Below are positions 15,194 through 24,260 of a stretch of DNA of 41,828 nucleotides, in pieces. The notes below the pieces were generated by a model, which was not told the DNA's origin, did no database searches, and saw only the letters and a program-made list of their open reading frames with translations. The position numbers and the translations under genes were made by a program. Source of the stretch: Bacillota bacterium (GTDB taxonomy: Bacteria > Bacillota > Clostridia > Acetivibrionales > DSM-1351); assembly GCA_023416275.1 (NCBI GenBank), contig JAEZIB010000113.1:1-41828 (forward strand). The letters run 5' to 3'. Position 1 is the first letter of the stretch, and each line of letters starts with the position of its first letter.

Positions 15194-16546
15194 ATGAGTG
15201 AAAACAAAAATATAATGATATTGTTTTTGAGTATAGTGCATAATACGGAACAATCTTATAAGTACATATATGAAACTCAATTTCATATACCAGAAATTGT
15301 AGGAGTTCAGACTAATGAAGCTGCAGTTAAAGCTATTCTTCATCAATTACATAAAAAAGATGAAACCTTATCAAAAATTTATATGCTGTGTACAAATACA
15401 GTTCTAAAAGCTACAGTAGCACTGAAGGGAAAAACTCACAGCGAATTTTATGAAACAAGAATTAAAGAGTTCTGTGAAGAATATGAATACTCTCTTCCAG
15501 AATTTGAACCAATAGATTATGATGAAAAAAGCACTGGTGATAAAGTATTTGAACCAATTATAGAAATGGCAAATAGAATATACAGAGATTATAGTTCATC
15601 TAATATTACTGTATATGTTGATATGACTGGTGGAATGAGAAATTCGTCTATGCTTATGTTATCCATTATGAGAATGCTTGAATATAATGAAAAAAAGGTA
15701 GAAAAAGTATTATATTCAAATAAGCCTTCTGATTATAACACTGTTGGAGCAATTGATGATAGTACTGATATTTATAAAATAAACAATCTAATTGCAGGAG
15801 CTGAAGAATTTGTAAAGTTTGGTAGTGCAAAAATACTAACAGATTATTTTGAAGATTACATGACAAATTGTAAATCCTCCATTTTGTCAGCTTTAATAAA
15901 AGCTATGAATAGTTTTAGTGAAAATTTAAAACTGTGTCGTTCTGGATATTTTGATAACGCTATAAGAGACTTAAAATGTTGTATTAAAAATTATAATAAA
16001 GCTAATGAAGAAGGTAATTTAAATAATATCAATGAAAAAGTTTTTGCCTTATTTATGTCAAAAATTGAACAACAATATAATTCATTGTTAGAAGATAGTA
16101 GAACAGACTTAGATATTATTTCATGGTGTATTAAAAACAAATATATTCAACAAGCTCTAACATTGTATGTTGAAAAGATTCCTGATTATATAGTTAAAAA
16201 TAGAATCCTTTATTATTCCAATAACCCTAATATCAAATCATCACATTATTTTTTAATGGACTATTTCTTTTACAATTATGAAATGAAAAGACTTTACGAT
16301 AATCCTATAAAAAAAGCAGCATATGTTATACAACAACTTGATGTCGATAATACTATTTTTACAATACTTGATACTACTGACAATAACCTAAATAAAATTT
16401 TAAAAGATTACTATGAGATAAACAATATTAGGAATAAAGTAAGTCACGCAAACAATAAAATAGATTTAGATATTCATTCATATATAAAAAAATTAACAGA
16501 CTTACTAAATGATAGCATCAACCATCTTAAATCAAACAGCAAATAA
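15194..16546 (+). CDS. CARF-HEPN ribonuclease (Csx1/Csm6-type, TM1812-like)
   Basis: This 450-residue protein starts after an AGGGG site. Residues 1-200 look like a CARF domain: an opening strand (IMILFLSIVHN), then TVYVDMTGGMRNSSMLMLSI (139-158), which is the DxTGG-R signature of TM1812-type CRISPR proteins, followed by VEKVLYSN. The C-terminal half is helical and ends in a HEPN motif R413-x4-H418 (RNKVSH). Members bind cyclic oligoadenylate through CARF and become general RNases through HEPN. It is divergent from cas10 and shares its intergenic region. All expected key residues are present, so it is probably active. Which ring size activates it cannot be read from the sequence. Confidence 0.87.
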   Translation: MSENKNIMILFLSIVHNTEQSYKYIYETQFHIPEIVGVQTNEAAVKAILHQLHKKDETLSKIYMLCTNTVLKATVALKGKTHSEFYETRIKEFCEEYEYSLPEFEPIDYDEKSTGDKVFEPIIEMANRIYRDYSSSNITVYVDMTGGMRNSSMLMLSIMRMLEYNEKKVEKVLYSNKPSDYNTVGAIDDSTDIYKINNLIAGAEEFVKFGSAKILTDYFEDYMTNCKSSILSALIKAMNSFSENLKLCRSGYFDNAIRDLKCCIKNYNKANEEGNLNNINEKVFALFMSKIEQQYNSLLEDSRTDLDIISWCIKNKYIQQALTLYVEKIPDYIVKNRILYYSNNPNIKSSHYFLMDYFFYNYEMKRLYDNPIKKAAYVIQQLDVDNTIFTILDTTDNNLNKILKDYYEINNIRNKVSHANNKIDLDIHSYIKKLTDLLNDSINHLKSNSK

Positions 16547-16572
16547 CTTTATACAACACAGGAGAACCCACA

Positions 16573-16663
16573 ATGTTCCTTAACCTTACAAACCATCCGC
16601 ACTCAAATTGGAGAAAAAGCAAACATCATGCGCAAATACCTACGGTGAAATAGTTGATATACC
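16573..16663 (+). pseudogene. Frameshifted, truncated remnant of a small gene beside the CRISPR effector
   Basis: Right after the CARF-HEPN gene, and 11 nt past a GGAG sequence, an ATG opens MFLNLTNHPHSNW. A one-base shift then continues as EKKQTSCANTYGEIVDIP before the sequence changes into transposase. Both fragments look like one N-terminus of the form NLTNHPSxxW...YGEIVDIP. I recall this pattern from a small conserved protein seen in defence neighbourhoods but cannot name the family safely. It is dead here by frameshift and truncation. Confidence 0.5.
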
Positions 16664-17048
16664 CTGTAAGTATTAAGTCTGACGAACATACAGAACAAGC
16701 AAAGTTCCAAGAAAGCGACTATTTTAAAGAAAAATCCAAAGAACGGTATAAAATAGAAGCTAAGAACAGTGAATTAAAACATAGACACGGATATGATGTT
16801 GCATCATGTTCAGGTCTTGTAGGTATGGAAATGCAAGGAGCAGTAGCGATATTTGCAGTTAATTTAAAAAGAATATTAAAATTAATCTAGTTTATTGATT
16901 AATTTCCTGACAGAAATTAGGAGATATTGCTTAAAACCTAATAGAAAAGAACAAGATATGTTTGATTCTTTGAATTGAACAAGTTCCAGTTCTTTTTTTA
17001 TATGAAGCAAGGAGGCCACTGAAAAAGTTAAACTTTTTCAGTGGCCTC
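16664..17048 (+). mobile_element. Decayed 3' end of an IS1182-like insertion sequence
   Basis: From about 16664 to the stop at 16890 the frame encodes the C-terminus of an IS1182-family (DDE) transposase: KSDEHTEQAKFQESDYFKEK, then IEAKNSELKHRHGYDVAS and VAIFAVNLKRILKLI. The N-terminal three quarters are missing, and the preceding gene remnant joins it directly. The following 150 nt are noncoding and end in an 18-bp perfect palindrome at 17012-17048, probably the element's terminus. It marks the right boundary of the CRISPR island. Confidence 0.75.
17012..17048. terminator. Perfect 18-bp hairpin at the insertion-sequence end
   Basis: The arms gaggccactgaaaaagtt and aactttttcagtggcctc are perfectly complementary with a single-base loop. 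It may be the terminal inverted structure of the IS1182-like remnant. It would also act as a barrier between the plus-strand island genes and the minus-strand gene ending at 17085. There is no long T-run outside the stem. Confidence 0.6.
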
Positions 17049-17084
17049 ACAAAATGTCAGCAGTTTTTTATTAATCTTTAAAAT

Positions 17085-17507
17085 TTATTCTTCCTCATGT
17101 TCACATTCACAACCGCAACCGCAATCACAATCGTCATCACAGTCACAATCCCATTCTAGCTCTATCTTTTCATGGCAATGGGGACATTCGATTGTTTCAG
17201 CATCTTCATCAATCATGTCTAGGTCAACTTCAATTATCTCACCGCAGTATGGGCATTCGACTTCTTCAAATTCTAGGTCCTCGTCCTCATATACCACTTT
17301 TTCAAGTTCAGCAAGATCCTCATCAATACCATCAACCTGTTCGCTCATTTCGTCCTGGATTTCCTCAATATCCTCTATTGCAAGAGAAATGTCATCCAAA
17401 ACATCAATGATTGCATTCAACAATTTACCCTCATTTGTTGAATCGTCCATTTTCATACCCTCTGCCAAGCCTTTGATGAAAGCTACTCTTTCGCTAATAT
17501 AGCTCAT
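17085..17507 (-). CDS. CD1247-type N-terminal domain protein with acidic zinc-ribbon tail
   Basis: The 140-residue protein starts after GAGGAGG. The first 70 residues are helical (ERVAFIKGLAEGMKMDD, then IIDVLDDISLAIEDIEEIQDEM) and match the conserved N-terminal domain called CD1247 in clostridia. A zinc ribbon follows (CPYCGEIIEV ... CPHCHEKIEL). The tail is an extreme run of Asp/Cys/Glu (DCDCDDDCDCGCGCECEHEEE type) that could bind metal. Its function is unknown. It lies 37 nt downstream of efp in the same direction and may be co-transcribed. Confidence 0.75.
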   Translation of the reverse strand: MSYISERVAFIKGLAEGMKMDDSTNEGKLLNAIIDVLDDISLAIEDIEEIQDEMSEQVDGIDEDLAELEKVVYEDEDLEFEEVECPYCGEIIEVDLDMIDEDAETIECPHCHEKIELEWDCDCDDDCDCGCGCECEHEEE

Positions 17508-17544
17508 TAATCCTACCTCCTCATTACCATTTTTTAGTATTTTA

Positions 17545-18108
17545 TTATTTGTTTACTCTTTCCATGTAATCATTTGTTCTTGTATCAATTCTTATTACAT
17601 CTCCTACATTAACAAATAATGGAACCTTTACAACATAACCAGTTTCAACTGTAGCAGGTTTTGTTGCTCCATTAGTAGTATCACCCTTAAAACCAGGATC
17701 AGTTTCAGTAACCTCTAGCTCAACAAATGTAGGTGGCTCAATTCCAAAAACATTTCCTTTATGTGAAAGTATTCTAACTACTTCATTTTCCTTAACAAGA
17801 GCAAGAGTATCGCCTATTGTTTCCTTGTTTATTGGAAGCTGCTCATATGATTGAACATCCATGAAATAGTAAAGATCTTCGTCTTTGTAAAGGTATTGCA
17901 TATCTTTTCTATCAATGTGTGCCTTTGGCATTTTGTCAGTTGGGTTAAAGGTTCTTTCCACTGTAGCACCAGTAACGATATTTTTAAGCTTACATCTTAC
18001 AAAAGCTGCTCCTTTTCCAGGCTTAACGTGTTGGAATTCCACTACTTGGAATATGTTATTATCATATTCAAACGTCACACCATTTTTAAAATCACCAGCT
18101 ACTATCAT
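17545..18108 (-). CDS. efp: Translation elongation factor P
   Basis: This 187-residue protein has the normal EF-P length and three OB-like domains. It relieves ribosome stalling at polyproline stretches. It begins MIVAGDFKNGVTFEYDNNIF, with the domain I tip loop HVKPGKGAAFVR, where K32 is the residue modified in Bacillus-type EF-P. The end is the conserved GDVIRIDTRTNDYMERV. The start follows ACGGAGG. Together with the M24 peptidase and aroQ upstream it forms an arrangement common in Firmicutes. Confidence 0.97.
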   Translation of the reverse strand: MIVAGDFKNGVTFEYDNNIFQVVEFQHVKPGKGAAFVRCKLKNIVTGATVERTFNPTDKMPKAHIDRKDMQYLYKDEDLYYFMDVQSYEQLPINKETIGDTLALVKENEVVRILSHKGNVFGIEPPTFVELEVTETDPGFKGDTTNGATKPATVETGYVVKVPLFVNVGDVIRIDTRTNDYMERVNK

Positions 18109-18307
18109 ACTATACCTCCGTAATAAATATACATTTTATGATTAATTAATAACATAAATAACCATTTAGCATTATTTGCATCTTAATTTATATTAAATTA
18201 TATTTGACTTTAAGGCAAGGAAAATTTTCAATATTATACGTTTTTTCATATTTTTTTATCTTTCCAAGTTAAACTAATCTATAATCATGCAATTATTGCC
18301 ATATATA

Positions 18308-19393
18308 TTACAATATTATTATTTCCTTTGTTGACTTAGTCAATACCATAGGATTGTCATCCTTAATGATAATTGTGTCTTCAATTCTTACACCGCCCAA
18401 ACCTTCAACATATATTCCAGGCTCAATTGTAACAGCCATATTGTTTTCTAAAAATTTTTCCCCGCCCATTGACAACCTTGGGCTTTCATGGATTTCTAAA
18501 CCCACACCATGACCTAAACCATGACCAAATTTACCTTCATAGCCATTTCCGTATATAATATCTCTTGCTATTTTGTCAACTTCTTTTCCTGTACGTCCTC
18601 TTATAGCGCCTTTTTCAGACGTTAGCTGTGCTTTCAGGACTATATTGTAAATTTTTATCATTTCTTCCTTTGGCTGTCCCAAAAAAACAGTTCTAGTCAT
18701 ATCCGAGCAATAATGATTGTACATAGCACCAAAATCCATTGTAATTGTATCACCTAATTCCAGTTTCTTTATAGATGCAATTCCATGGGGCATTGATGAT
18801 CTTATGCCAGAGGCCACAATTGTTTCAAAGGATGCACCTGAAGCTCCCAGCTTTTTCATTTTATATTCTAATTCAGCTGCCACATCCAGCTCAGTAATAC
18901 CAGGCTTAATCAGGGTTAGAACATGTTCAAATGCCCTATCTGCTATCTGTACTGCCTTGTCAATTATCTCTATTTCCTGTTCATCCTTGATAGCTCTCAA
19001 ATCATCAACAACACTGCCTATACTAAATAATTCAGTGTTTTTCATCCTTTCAGCATATCCACTGTATTCATAAAAGGTCACACTTTTGTCTTCAAAGCCA
19101 AGCTTCTTAATTCCTTCTGAATCAACTATTTCACATATTGTATCTATTATATCAGGCTTGTGCTGAACAATTTCAAATAGTGGTGCCTGCTTTGCTGACT
19201 GTTCAACATATCTGAAGTCTGTCAGCAAATACGCTTTTTGATCAGTTATCAGCAAATTTGCCGAAGTGCCGGAAAATCCTGACAAGTACATATAATTTTC
19301 CCTTTTAGTTATAAGTGCTCCATCAATATTTAAGTCCTTTAGCTTATTTCTGAATGTATTCAATCGCATTGATAAATTTTCCTTGTCGAACAT
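18308..19393 (-). CDS. Xaa-Pro aminopeptidase, M24 family
   Basis: The 361-residue protein has a creatinase-type N-terminal domain (LSMRLNTFRNKLKDLNIDGALI, MYLSGFSGTSA) and a pita-bread C-terminal catalytic domain. The five metal ligands are visible: the two Asp in MDFGAMYNHYCSDMTRTVF, the His in GKFGHGLGHGVGLEIHE, and the Glu residues in VTIEPGIYV and GVRIEDTI. It removes N-terminal residues ahead of proline. The start follows AGGAGG. It lies between aroQ and efp. The family is often labelled PepP or PepQ; I cannot choose between them. Confidence 0.93.
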   Translation of the reverse strand: MFDKENLSMRLNTFRNKLKDLNIDGALITKRENYMYLSGFSGTSANLLITDQKAYLLTDFRYVEQSAKQAPLFEIVQHKPDIIDTICEIVDSEGIKKLGFEDKSVTFYEYSGYAERMKNTELFSIGSVVDDLRAIKDEQEIEIIDKAVQIADRAFEHVLTLIKPGITELDVAAELEYKMKKLGASGASFETIVASGIRSSMPHGIASIKKLELGDTITMDFGAMYNHYCSDMTRTVFLGQPKEEMIKIYNIVLKAQLTSEKGAIRGRTGKEVDKIARDIIYGNGYEGKFGHGLGHGVGLEIHESPRLSMGGEKFLENNMAVTIEPGIYVEGLGGVRIEDTIIIKDDNPMVLTKSTKEIIIL

Positions 19394-19475
19394 TTTTCCG
19401 CCTCCTATAAAATTCTATTTTTAATATAACTATTGCTAATTCAACACTAATTCAACTTTTGAAATTTGTTAGCCT

Positions 19476-19910
19476 TTAAGTCTGCAAATTTGCTGCAGCA
19501 TGTAATGCAAGAATATAGCTCATTTTCCCAAAGCCGCATATCTGACCCACACAAACTGGTGCTATAACAGATGTATGTCTGAATTCTTCTCTGCTATGTA
19601 TATTTGAAAGATGTATTTCAATTGTTGGTATTTCAACTGCTTTTATTGCATCCCTGATGGCTATACTGTAATGGGTATAAGCTGCCGCATTTATTATAAT
19701 GACGTCATATACTCCTCTTGCAGAGTGCAGCTTTTCTATAATCTCGCCCTCAATATTGGATTGAATAAAATCTGTTTCCAGCCCAAGCTCTGAAGATTCA
19801 GCATTGACAGCTTGAGCAATATCTAGCAGTGTTTCGCTTCCATAAACACTTTTTTCTCTTACCCCAAGCAAATTTAGATTAGGACCATTAATTACAAGTA
19901 CCTTTTTCAT
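19476..19910 (-). CDS. aroQ: Type II 3-dehydroquinate dehydratase
   Basis: The 144-residue protein has the full length of the type II enzyme, third step of the shikimate pathway. Signature residues are present: VINGPNLNLLGVREKSVYG with the catalytic tyrosine, NAAAYTHYSIAIRDAI, IEIHLSNIHSREEFRH with the catalytic histidine, and CGFGKMSYILAL. A weak AGAAG site precedes the ATG. It is the upstream neighbour of the M24 peptidase and efp, and dispersed repeat copy A1 lies about 95 nt upstream. Confidence 0.96.
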   Translation of the reverse strand: MKKVLVINGPNLNLLGVREKSVYGSETLLDIAQAVNAESSELGLETDFIQSNIEGEIIEKLHSARGVYDVIIINAAAYTHYSIAIRDAIKAVEIPTIEIHLSNIHSREEFRHTSVIAPVCVGQICGFGKMSYILALHAAANLQT

Positions 19911-20004
19911 TTCTTCTTATCCTTTCGTATTTTTATGCTTTAATATTCCAGTTGTACTTCCCAGTTAAAAAAATTGTCCCTTCAAATTACTATTTTTTCA
20001 ACTG

Positions 20005-20060
20005 GGCAACAAACCATTGATAAGTTTGAGCACCAATAGGCTATTATCTGAGATAACTGA
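20005..20060. repeat. Dispersed intergenic repeat A, copy 1
   Basis: The core ggcaacaaaccattgataa also occurs at 33315 (identical), at 30001 with three changes, and at 22891 in a more diverged form. It lies between the TIM-barrel gene and aroQ. Similarity to the other copies fades after about 35 nt. Confidence 0.6.
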
Positions 20061-20061
20061 G

Positions 20062-20916
20062 TTATAAAGTTTTTACACCTTCATATATTTTCTTCATTTC
20101 TAACGCATCCTCTGCCATCATACCTCTTGATTCACAGATAATAACCGGCTCCATGTTTCTTTTAACTAACACAGGAGCCAAATGCTCAAAATTGGGACCA
20201 AACTCTCTGTCTTCAAAATTCCAGTGTCTTTTCTCTCCGCCCTTTGTATATTCTATTCTGCTAAAATGACAGTGTATAAACTTTGTTCTGTCTGCCCCAA
20301 TGGAATTTTCAATTGTATCAATAATATTTATAAAATCCTCTTCTGAATTGAGAACTCCAAGACCTCTGGCATGAATATGTCCAAAGTCAATAGTTGGAAT
20401 AATTCTTTCATCTAATTGACATATATCTAATATTTCCTCAAGTGTTCCCAATTGGTTCTGCTTTCCCAGAACCTCAGGACATATATGAATATCGCCAAAA
20501 CCAGCTGCATCTGCCAAAGCTATAGTTTCTTTCAAAACCTGTTTTGCTGTCTCAAGTGCCCAGCTTTTTTCCACCTTGCTATAAGCTCCGCAGTGAACAA
20601 CTATCCTTTTTGCCTCCATCCATTTAGCTACCATCAAAGTATCTAAAATATACTTTTTAGACTTTTCCCTCTTATCCGCTTCTTCACTTGCCATACTTAT
20701 ATAATATGGAGCATGAATACTTAAATATATATTATGCGATTTAGCTTCTGTTCCAATCTCAACAGCCGTTTTTTCCTTAATATTTACACCCTTTGTACAT
20801 GAATATTCATATGCATTTAAACCCATTGCAGCAAGCCACCCGGGCATTTGGGACGAATTTTTGTAGCCCTGCTCATAAAAGCTGTCTGAATTTCCTGATG
20901 GTCCGAATCTTATCAT
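20062..20916 (-). CDS. AP-endonuclease-family-2 (endonuclease IV-like) TIM-barrel protein
   Basis: The 284-residue protein begins MIRFGPSGNSDSFYEQG and carries the metal-site pattern of endonuclease IV-type barrels: IHAPYY, RIVVHCGAY, CPEVLGK, TIDFGHIHA, FIHCHFSRIEY and VIICESRG. Endonuclease IV cuts at abasic sites, but this shorter form is a common Firmicute relative, and several relatives are sugar isomerases, so DNA repair is not proven. The start follows ACAGGAG. It stands alone between aroQ and the M18 peptidase, both on the same strand. Confidence 0.82.
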   Translation of the reverse strand: MIRFGPSGNSDSFYEQGYKNSSQMPGWLAAMGLNAYEYSCTKGVNIKEKTAVEIGTEAKSHNIYLSIHAPYYISMASEEADKREKSKKYILDTLMVAKWMEAKRIVVHCGAYSKVEKSWALETAKQVLKETIALADAAGFGDIHICPEVLGKQNQLGTLEEILDICQLDERIIPTIDFGHIHARGLGVLNSEEDFINIIDTIENSIGADRTKFIHCHFSRIEYTKGGEKRHWNFEDREFGPNFEHLAPVLVKRNMEPVIICESRGMMAEDALEMKKIYEGVKTL

Positions 20917-21021
20917 GTATTATCTCCTGTTTATATTTATTTGCTATTTTGTCATATTATACAAGTTTAAGTCATAATTATTCATTTGCATCCATAACAG
21001 TTTTAAATATATATACTTAAT

Positions 21022-21078
21022 CAACTTTCACAGTTGAATATACTACTCACAGTCTAGTAATATAAGGTGTGGTAGCAT
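21022..21078. repeat. Dispersed intergenic repeat B, copy 1
   Basis: The sequence cagttgaatatact followed by ctagtaatat and ggtgtggtagca is about 85 percent shared with 28558-28613. Both copies lie just beyond the stop codon of a minus-strand gene. No coding potential is seen. Confidence 0.6.
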
Positions 21079-21110
21079 TTTTAATGGATAATTTGGTTCC
21101 TTAATATTGC

Positions 21111-22544
21111 TTATTTGCTTTCTAAAAAAACCTTCATTGCAAGATAGCACATATAAACGTCAATTTTGCTTGTTATCTCCATTGGTGAATGCATTGACAG
21201 TATAGGTACTCCGCAGTCAAGAACATCAACTCCCAAGTTTGCAACATGCTGCGCTATTGTTCCTCCTCCGCCTTGGTCAACCTTTCCCAATTCAGCAGTA
21301 TGCCAAATGATTTTATTCTCATTAAATAGCTTTCTTATCATTCCCATATACTCAGCATTTGCATCACTAGCATCATATTTTCCTCTTGAACCAGTGTATT
21401 TCTGCACTACTACACCATTTCCTAAAAATGATGCATTCATTTTATCGTTAACATCAGCATAGCTTGGGTCAACACCTGAGTTTACATCAGCTGAAAGCAT
21501 ATTTGAATTTTCCAAGCAAATATTCATTAATACATCAGAATAGTTTTCACTTGTTAAATATATTATCTTTGAAATAAAGTTTTTCAAGAAATTGGACTGG
21601 GCCCCTGTATTACCCATACTACCAATCTCTTCTTTATCTGTTAGAATACACAGTGCGGTTTTATCAGATGGCTTAGCATCTAGCATGGCTTTCACACAGG
21701 TAAAGGAGCAAACTCTGTCATCTTGCCCATATGCTCCTATCATACTCCTGTCAAGCCCTATATCTTTAGCTTTAAAGCTTGGTACAGCCTCAAGCTCAGC
21801 CGATAGAAAATCCTCTTCAACAATACCATATTTATCATTCAGTAATTTTAAAATGTTTAATTTTACCTTATCCTTTACCTTTTTGTCATTATAAGGTCTA
21901 GAACCTAACAATAGATTCATGCCCTCGCCGCTTATAACCTCAGTTGCCTTCTTTTGCATCTGGTTTTGAGCAAGGTGTGGAAGTAGATCAGTAATTGTGA
22001 ATACTGGGTCCTTCTCATCTTCACCTATACAAACATCAACACTTGTTCCATCTGCTTTAATAACTACCCCATGAAGGGAAAATGGAATTGTAACCCATTG
22101 ATATTTTTTTATACCGCCATAGTAATGAGTTTTCAGCAGTACAAGACCTGAATCCTCATATAATGGATTTTGCTTTATATCAATTCTAGGAGAATCAATA
22201 TGAGCACCTACCATATTAATTCCTTCTGTCAAAGGCTTTTGACCAATAACAGCAAAGGCAACAGACTTTTTCTTGTTAACATAGTAAACCTTGTCACCTT
22301 TATTAAGCTTTTTCCGTTGAATAAATAATTCCTGTAAGTTATGATATCCAGCCTTTATTAATTCCCTTTCAACTAGACTCGAAAACTCCCTCTCGGTTTT
22401 ACCCTTGTCTAAATAAACCTTATAATTTTCGCATAGGTCAAATGCTTTTCTTATCTGACTGTCATCACTTTGCTCCCAAGCATTCTTAACCTCATAGGAT
22501 AAACTTTCCTTAAGCATCTCTGCCTGTGACTTTTCTTCACTCAT
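21111..22544 (-). CDS. M18 family aminopeptidase
   Basis: The 477-residue zinc exopeptidase has the M18 pattern. Metal and catalytic residues appear in NMVGAHIDSPRIDIKQNP, in DDRVCSFTCVKAML, in LTDKEEIGSMGNTGAQS and in the C-terminal PILSMHSPMEITSKIDVY. It removes N-terminal amino acids, with M18 enzymes often preferring acidic or neutral residues. The start follows AGAGAGG. It is a single gene with a large upstream gap (22545-23111). Length and motifs are complete. Confidence 0.93.
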   Translation of the reverse strand: MSEEKSQAEMLKESLSYEVKNAWEQSDDSQIRKAFDLCENYKVYLDKGKTEREFSSLVERELIKAGYHNLQELFIQRKKLNKGDKVYYVNKKKSVAFAVIGQKPLTEGINMVGAHIDSPRIDIKQNPLYEDSGLVLLKTHYYGGIKKYQWVTIPFSLHGVVIKADGTSVDVCIGEDEKDPVFTITDLLPHLAQNQMQKKATEVISGEGMNLLLGSRPYNDKKVKDKVKLNILKLLNDKYGIVEEDFLSAELEAVPSFKAKDIGLDRSMIGAYGQDDRVCSFTCVKAMLDAKPSDKTALCILTDKEEIGSMGNTGAQSNFLKNFISKIIYLTSENYSDVLMNICLENSNMLSADVNSGVDPSYADVNDKMNASFLGNGVVVQKYTGSRGKYDASDANAEYMGMIRKLFNENKIIWHTAELGKVDQGGGGTIAQHVANLGVDVLDCGVPILSMHSPMEITSKIDVYMCYLAMKVFLESK

Positions 22545-23111
22545 TTTTTATTCCTCTCTTTTGCTTATATTTTATGTAATTTTTAACTGAATAATTTGGT
22601 ACTATTCAGCCTATATACTTTCCAAGCCCGTAGTAGCCCTTAAGACACAGCATACAATCATGCTGTAATTCCGCATAGAGCCATAATTCACAAAAAAACA
22701 TTTATCAAAAGTCAATTACTATCGACTAAATATCCGATGATACCGAACGATAGTTTGGGGTTGGAGGCTAGCTCTAAAAACCTAATTCGCCAAAAAACCA
22801 AAAGCATATCAGCGTAGGCTTTGAATGGTAATCGGACCTAGTACTTTTGCAGTTAAAAGACAACCATTACTAAAGTCATACTATTACATTGGCAACATAT
22901 CATAGATAATTCTCTCACACTGATGGACTTTTTATATTTGCGAAAGTTGATTAATTAATCAAAAATTGATACTATTACTATTACCAATACTATATTATTG
23001 ATTCTTCAGAATAAAAATACTTGCCTCAATATAAAATAAATTTTACCAAATTAATATCCAATAGGATAGTTAATTTTACTATAATTATACTTTTCAAAGG
23101 AGAAAGAAACA
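22545..23111. other. 567-nt intergenic region with repeat A copy 4
   Basis: No gene is visible. It contains a 7-bp hairpin (22647-22666) and a diverged copy of dispersed repeat A (22891 to about 22960, beginning ggcaacatatcatagataa). It also contains a probable -10 (actataattatac, near 23080) for the PHP gene. The middle (22700-22860) has higher GC than the flanks and looks like decayed sequence, but I recognise no family. Confidence 0.5.
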
Positions 23112-23909
23112 ATGCATGATAACCATATTCATTCAAATTTTTCTGGTGACTCAGATATGGAAGCAAATTGTGCCTGCCAACAAGCAGTGGAAATAGGCTT
23201 ATCTGGTTTAGTTTTCACTGACCATGTAGATTATGATTATCCAGATTTTGATGAAAATTTTCTAATTAATCTAGATCAATATTTTAATTATTTTAAACAG
23301 CTTCAAAGTACTTGGAAAGAAAAGCTTGATATTCGAATTGGCGTTGAAATGGGCTTTCAGCCTCAAGTACTAAATGAAATTAACAAAACAATTAAGGATT
23401 ATCCTTTTGATTTTGTTATTAACTCCGTTCATATTATAGATCACTTGGACCCATATACAGGGCAGTTCTTTATAGAAAAAACTCAGAAGCAAGCCTATGA
23501 AAGGTATTTGCAGGAAATTTTATGTTCTATAGCTTCCTACGACAATTATGATATCATTGGTCATATTGGTTATGTTGCAAGATATGGTAATTTTGAAGAT
23601 AAGCCCCTCAGATATAATGGATATGCTGAACTTCTAGAGCAAATATTGAAGGCAGCAATTGAAAAAGGTAAAGGCATAGAGTTAAATACCTCAGGGCTAA
23701 GGTCAGATTTACATTCTTCAATACCAGGTTTGGATATTTTTAATAGATACTTTGAGTTAGGCGGAGAAGTAATTACTATCGGCTCAGATGCTCATAACAC
23801 AGCGCATATAGGCTACAGCTTTAAAGAAGCTGCCGAATATTTGAAGGAAATAGGCTTCAAGTATGTGGCACATTTTGAAGGGAGAAAACCCATATTTGAG
23901 AAGCTGTAA
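23112..23909 (+). CDS. hisJ: PHP-domain histidinol-phosphatase-like protein
   Basis: The 265-residue protein shows all PHP metal-binding elements: DNHIHSNFSGDSD at the N-terminus, LVFTDHVDY, GVEMGF, VINSVHII, IIGHIGYVARYG and TIGSDAHNTAHIG. This arrangement fits the HisJ/HisK type that dephosphorylates histidinol phosphate in histidine synthesis. Other phosphoesters cannot be excluded because no his genes are nearby. It is the only plus-strand housekeeping gene in the window. AAAGGAG precedes the ATG. Confidence 0.85.
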   Translation: MHDNHIHSNFSGDSDMEANCACQQAVEIGLSGLVFTDHVDYDYPDFDENFLINLDQYFNYFKQLQSTWKEKLDIRIGVEMGFQPQVLNEINKTIKDYPFDFVINSVHIIDHLDPYTGQFFIEKTQKQAYERYLQEILCSIASYDNYDIIGHIGYVARYGNFEDKPLRYNGYAELLEQILKAAIEKGKGIELNTSGLRSDLHSSIPGLDIFNRYFELGGEVITIGSDAHNTAHIGYSFKEAAEYLKEIGFKYVAHFEGRKPIFEKL

Positions 23910-23955
23910 CAGAATAAATATTTCTATTTCCCAAATATATTTTAGATATGTAATA

Positions 23956-23975
23956 GGGTGCTGATTTCAGCACCC
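23956..23975. terminator. Hairpin between convergent genes
   Basis: A perfect 9-bp GC-rich stem (gggtgctga and tcagcaccc) with a 2-nt loop lies between the convergent PHP gene and the small membrane protein gene. It probably terminates both, though T-runs are weak. Confidence 0.6.
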
Positions 23976-23982
23976 CGATAAT

Positions 23983-24171
23983 CTACTTCTGAAACAAGTC
24001 AATGGAACCTAATACTACGTGTGCTAAGCCAAATCCTAGTATACCAGCACCAATTGCAACTGTGGTATCACGCTTTGTCATTCCACGTTTTTTCATGTCA
24101 TAACCTCGCATAGCTACACCTGTAGCTGTAACTGCAGTGCCTAAAACTGTAGGAATTAGTCCTTCACGCAT
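23983..24171 (-). CDS. Small conserved hydrophobic protein
   Basis: The 62-residue protein has two glycine-rich hydrophobic segments (LIPTVLGTAVTATGVAM and VAIGAGILGFGLAHVVLGSI) separated by a basic hinge (MKKRGMTKRD), suggesting a two-helix membrane protein. AAGGAGGAG precedes the start, so it is surely translated. Similar short proteins occur in clostridia without known function. It lies 90 nt after mnmA in the same direction and may be the last gene of that operon. Confidence 0.75.
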   Translation of the reverse strand: MREGLIPTVLGTAVTATGVAMRGYDMKKRGMTKRDTTVAIGAGILGFGLAHVVLGSIDLFQK

Positions 24172-24260
24172 TAAGACTCCTCCTTTAATTTAGAAATAAG
24201 ATCTATATTATTGTTTACAACTACTAAAAAAATATGCCGTTGTACAATACTATTTAAAAC

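Noticed and set aside
17041..17502. Ser-rich open frame on the plus strand
   Set aside because: It is the antisense of the acidic CD1247-type gene, whose strong ribosome binding site and zinc-ribbon motifs show it is the real one.
20062..20916. Assigning nfo (endonuclease IV) as gene symbol
   Set aside because: The barrel motifs fit the superfamily, but this shorter Firmicute branch includes proteins of unproven activity.
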